Part shown: positions 63,938-64,000 of the stretch, piece after piece
Position numbering within the stretch: position 1 is the first letter of the stretch
Layout: each line of letters opens with the position of its first letter
The notes under the pieces: generated by a model
Databases searched by the model: none
Seen by the model: only the letters and a program-made list of their open reading frames with translations
What the model was told of the DNA's origin: nothing
Program-made: the position numbers and the translations under genes
NCBI GenBank assembly: GCA_051650105.1
Contig: JBOFIJ010000006.1
Location: 62,001-126,000, forward strand
Direction: 5' to 3'
DNA length: 64,000 bases
Source of the DNA: CAMWXW01 sp051650105
Lineage (GTDB): Bacteria; Desulfobacterota; Desulfovibrionia; Desulfovibrionales; Desulfovibrionaceae

Positions 63938-64000
63938 AACGGAAGGTATTGCCTATATATGTTATTGTAGTATATATTTTTCTTTATTTGCCTATTTTTG
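63934..64000 (+). CDS. potC: Spermidine/putrescine ABC transporter permease PotC (3' end outside window)
   Basis: The first 22 residues (MKRKVLPIYVIVVYIFLYLP) begin with a basic start and a membrane segment, as in PotC, and the gene overlaps the potB stop. The assignment is by position. Confidence 0.85.
   Translation, partial: MKRKVLPIYVIVVYIFLYLPIF

Overview
The window is AT-rich (about two thirds A+T by eye) and gene-sparse for a bacterium, with many 0.4-1.5 kb stretches without a convincing gene. The gene content points to a Desulfovibrionaceae-type bacterium with a small, eroding, probably host-associated genome. Clues are a type-E succinate dehydrogenase/fumarate reductase (sdhA-sdhB-sdhE with a heterodisulfide-reductase-like CCG subunit and no cytochrome b), a MoeA fused to a periplasmic-binding-protein-like domain, TrmFO, a long HflX, a FlgO-type protein and phage lysis genes. 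Lawsonia intracellularis or a close relative is my best guess, made from gene content and composition and not from any search.

Layout: 1-2200, 3' part of a large unknown membrane protein; 2417-4843, hflX-fliR (minus); 5284-5434, a terminator and a decayed copy of the sdhE 3' end; 5461-8997, sdhABE (minus); 9416-14647, partial dcw cluster rsmH-ftsL-ftsI-murE plus ybeY; 14785, small outer-membrane barrel; 15892-17817, moeA fusion (minus); 18428-21224, glmS and an SppA-type lipoprotein peptidase; 22440-25604, a secreted MORN-repeat protein and three tandem secreted paralogues; 25692-28406, rnhA, an unknown gene and mgtE; 28670-30856, groES-groL with a structured leader; 30873, trmFO; 32370, a proline-rich eukaryote-like protein next to tRNA-Val; 33906, a solute-binding protein fused to a degenerate cytidine-deaminase fold; 35217-36852, FlgO-like/PilZ unit; 36974, patatin-like lipase; 38542-43685, uvrA, hisS and a methyltransferase-like protein; 44090-44863, two rhodaneses; 45229-46925, glyA-dCMP deaminase; 47502, trmI; 48489, tRNA-Leu; 49063-50095, orphan phage lysis cassette; 51178-54896, tgt, gltX and a small TM/coiled-coil protein; 55093, methyltransferase; 57354-59032, parAB; 59146, heptose-7-phosphate kinase; 60734, unknown helical protein; 61945-64000, potABC (potC cut by the window end).

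Most genes are housekeeping: translation and tRNA modification, cell wall, chaperonin, chromosome partition, one-carbon and electron-transfer metabolism, Mg2+ and polyamine uptake. Interest concentrates in accessory loci: the exported solute-binding/dead-deaminase fusion, the proline-rich candidate effector, the signal-less patatin, the three-member secreted Cys/Met/His family, the isolated lysis cassette beside tRNA-Leu, and several long AT-rich palindromes and a structured groE leader. No CRISPR array, rRNA operon or insertion sequence was seen. All function calls rest on motif reading and recall of families, not on database searches.
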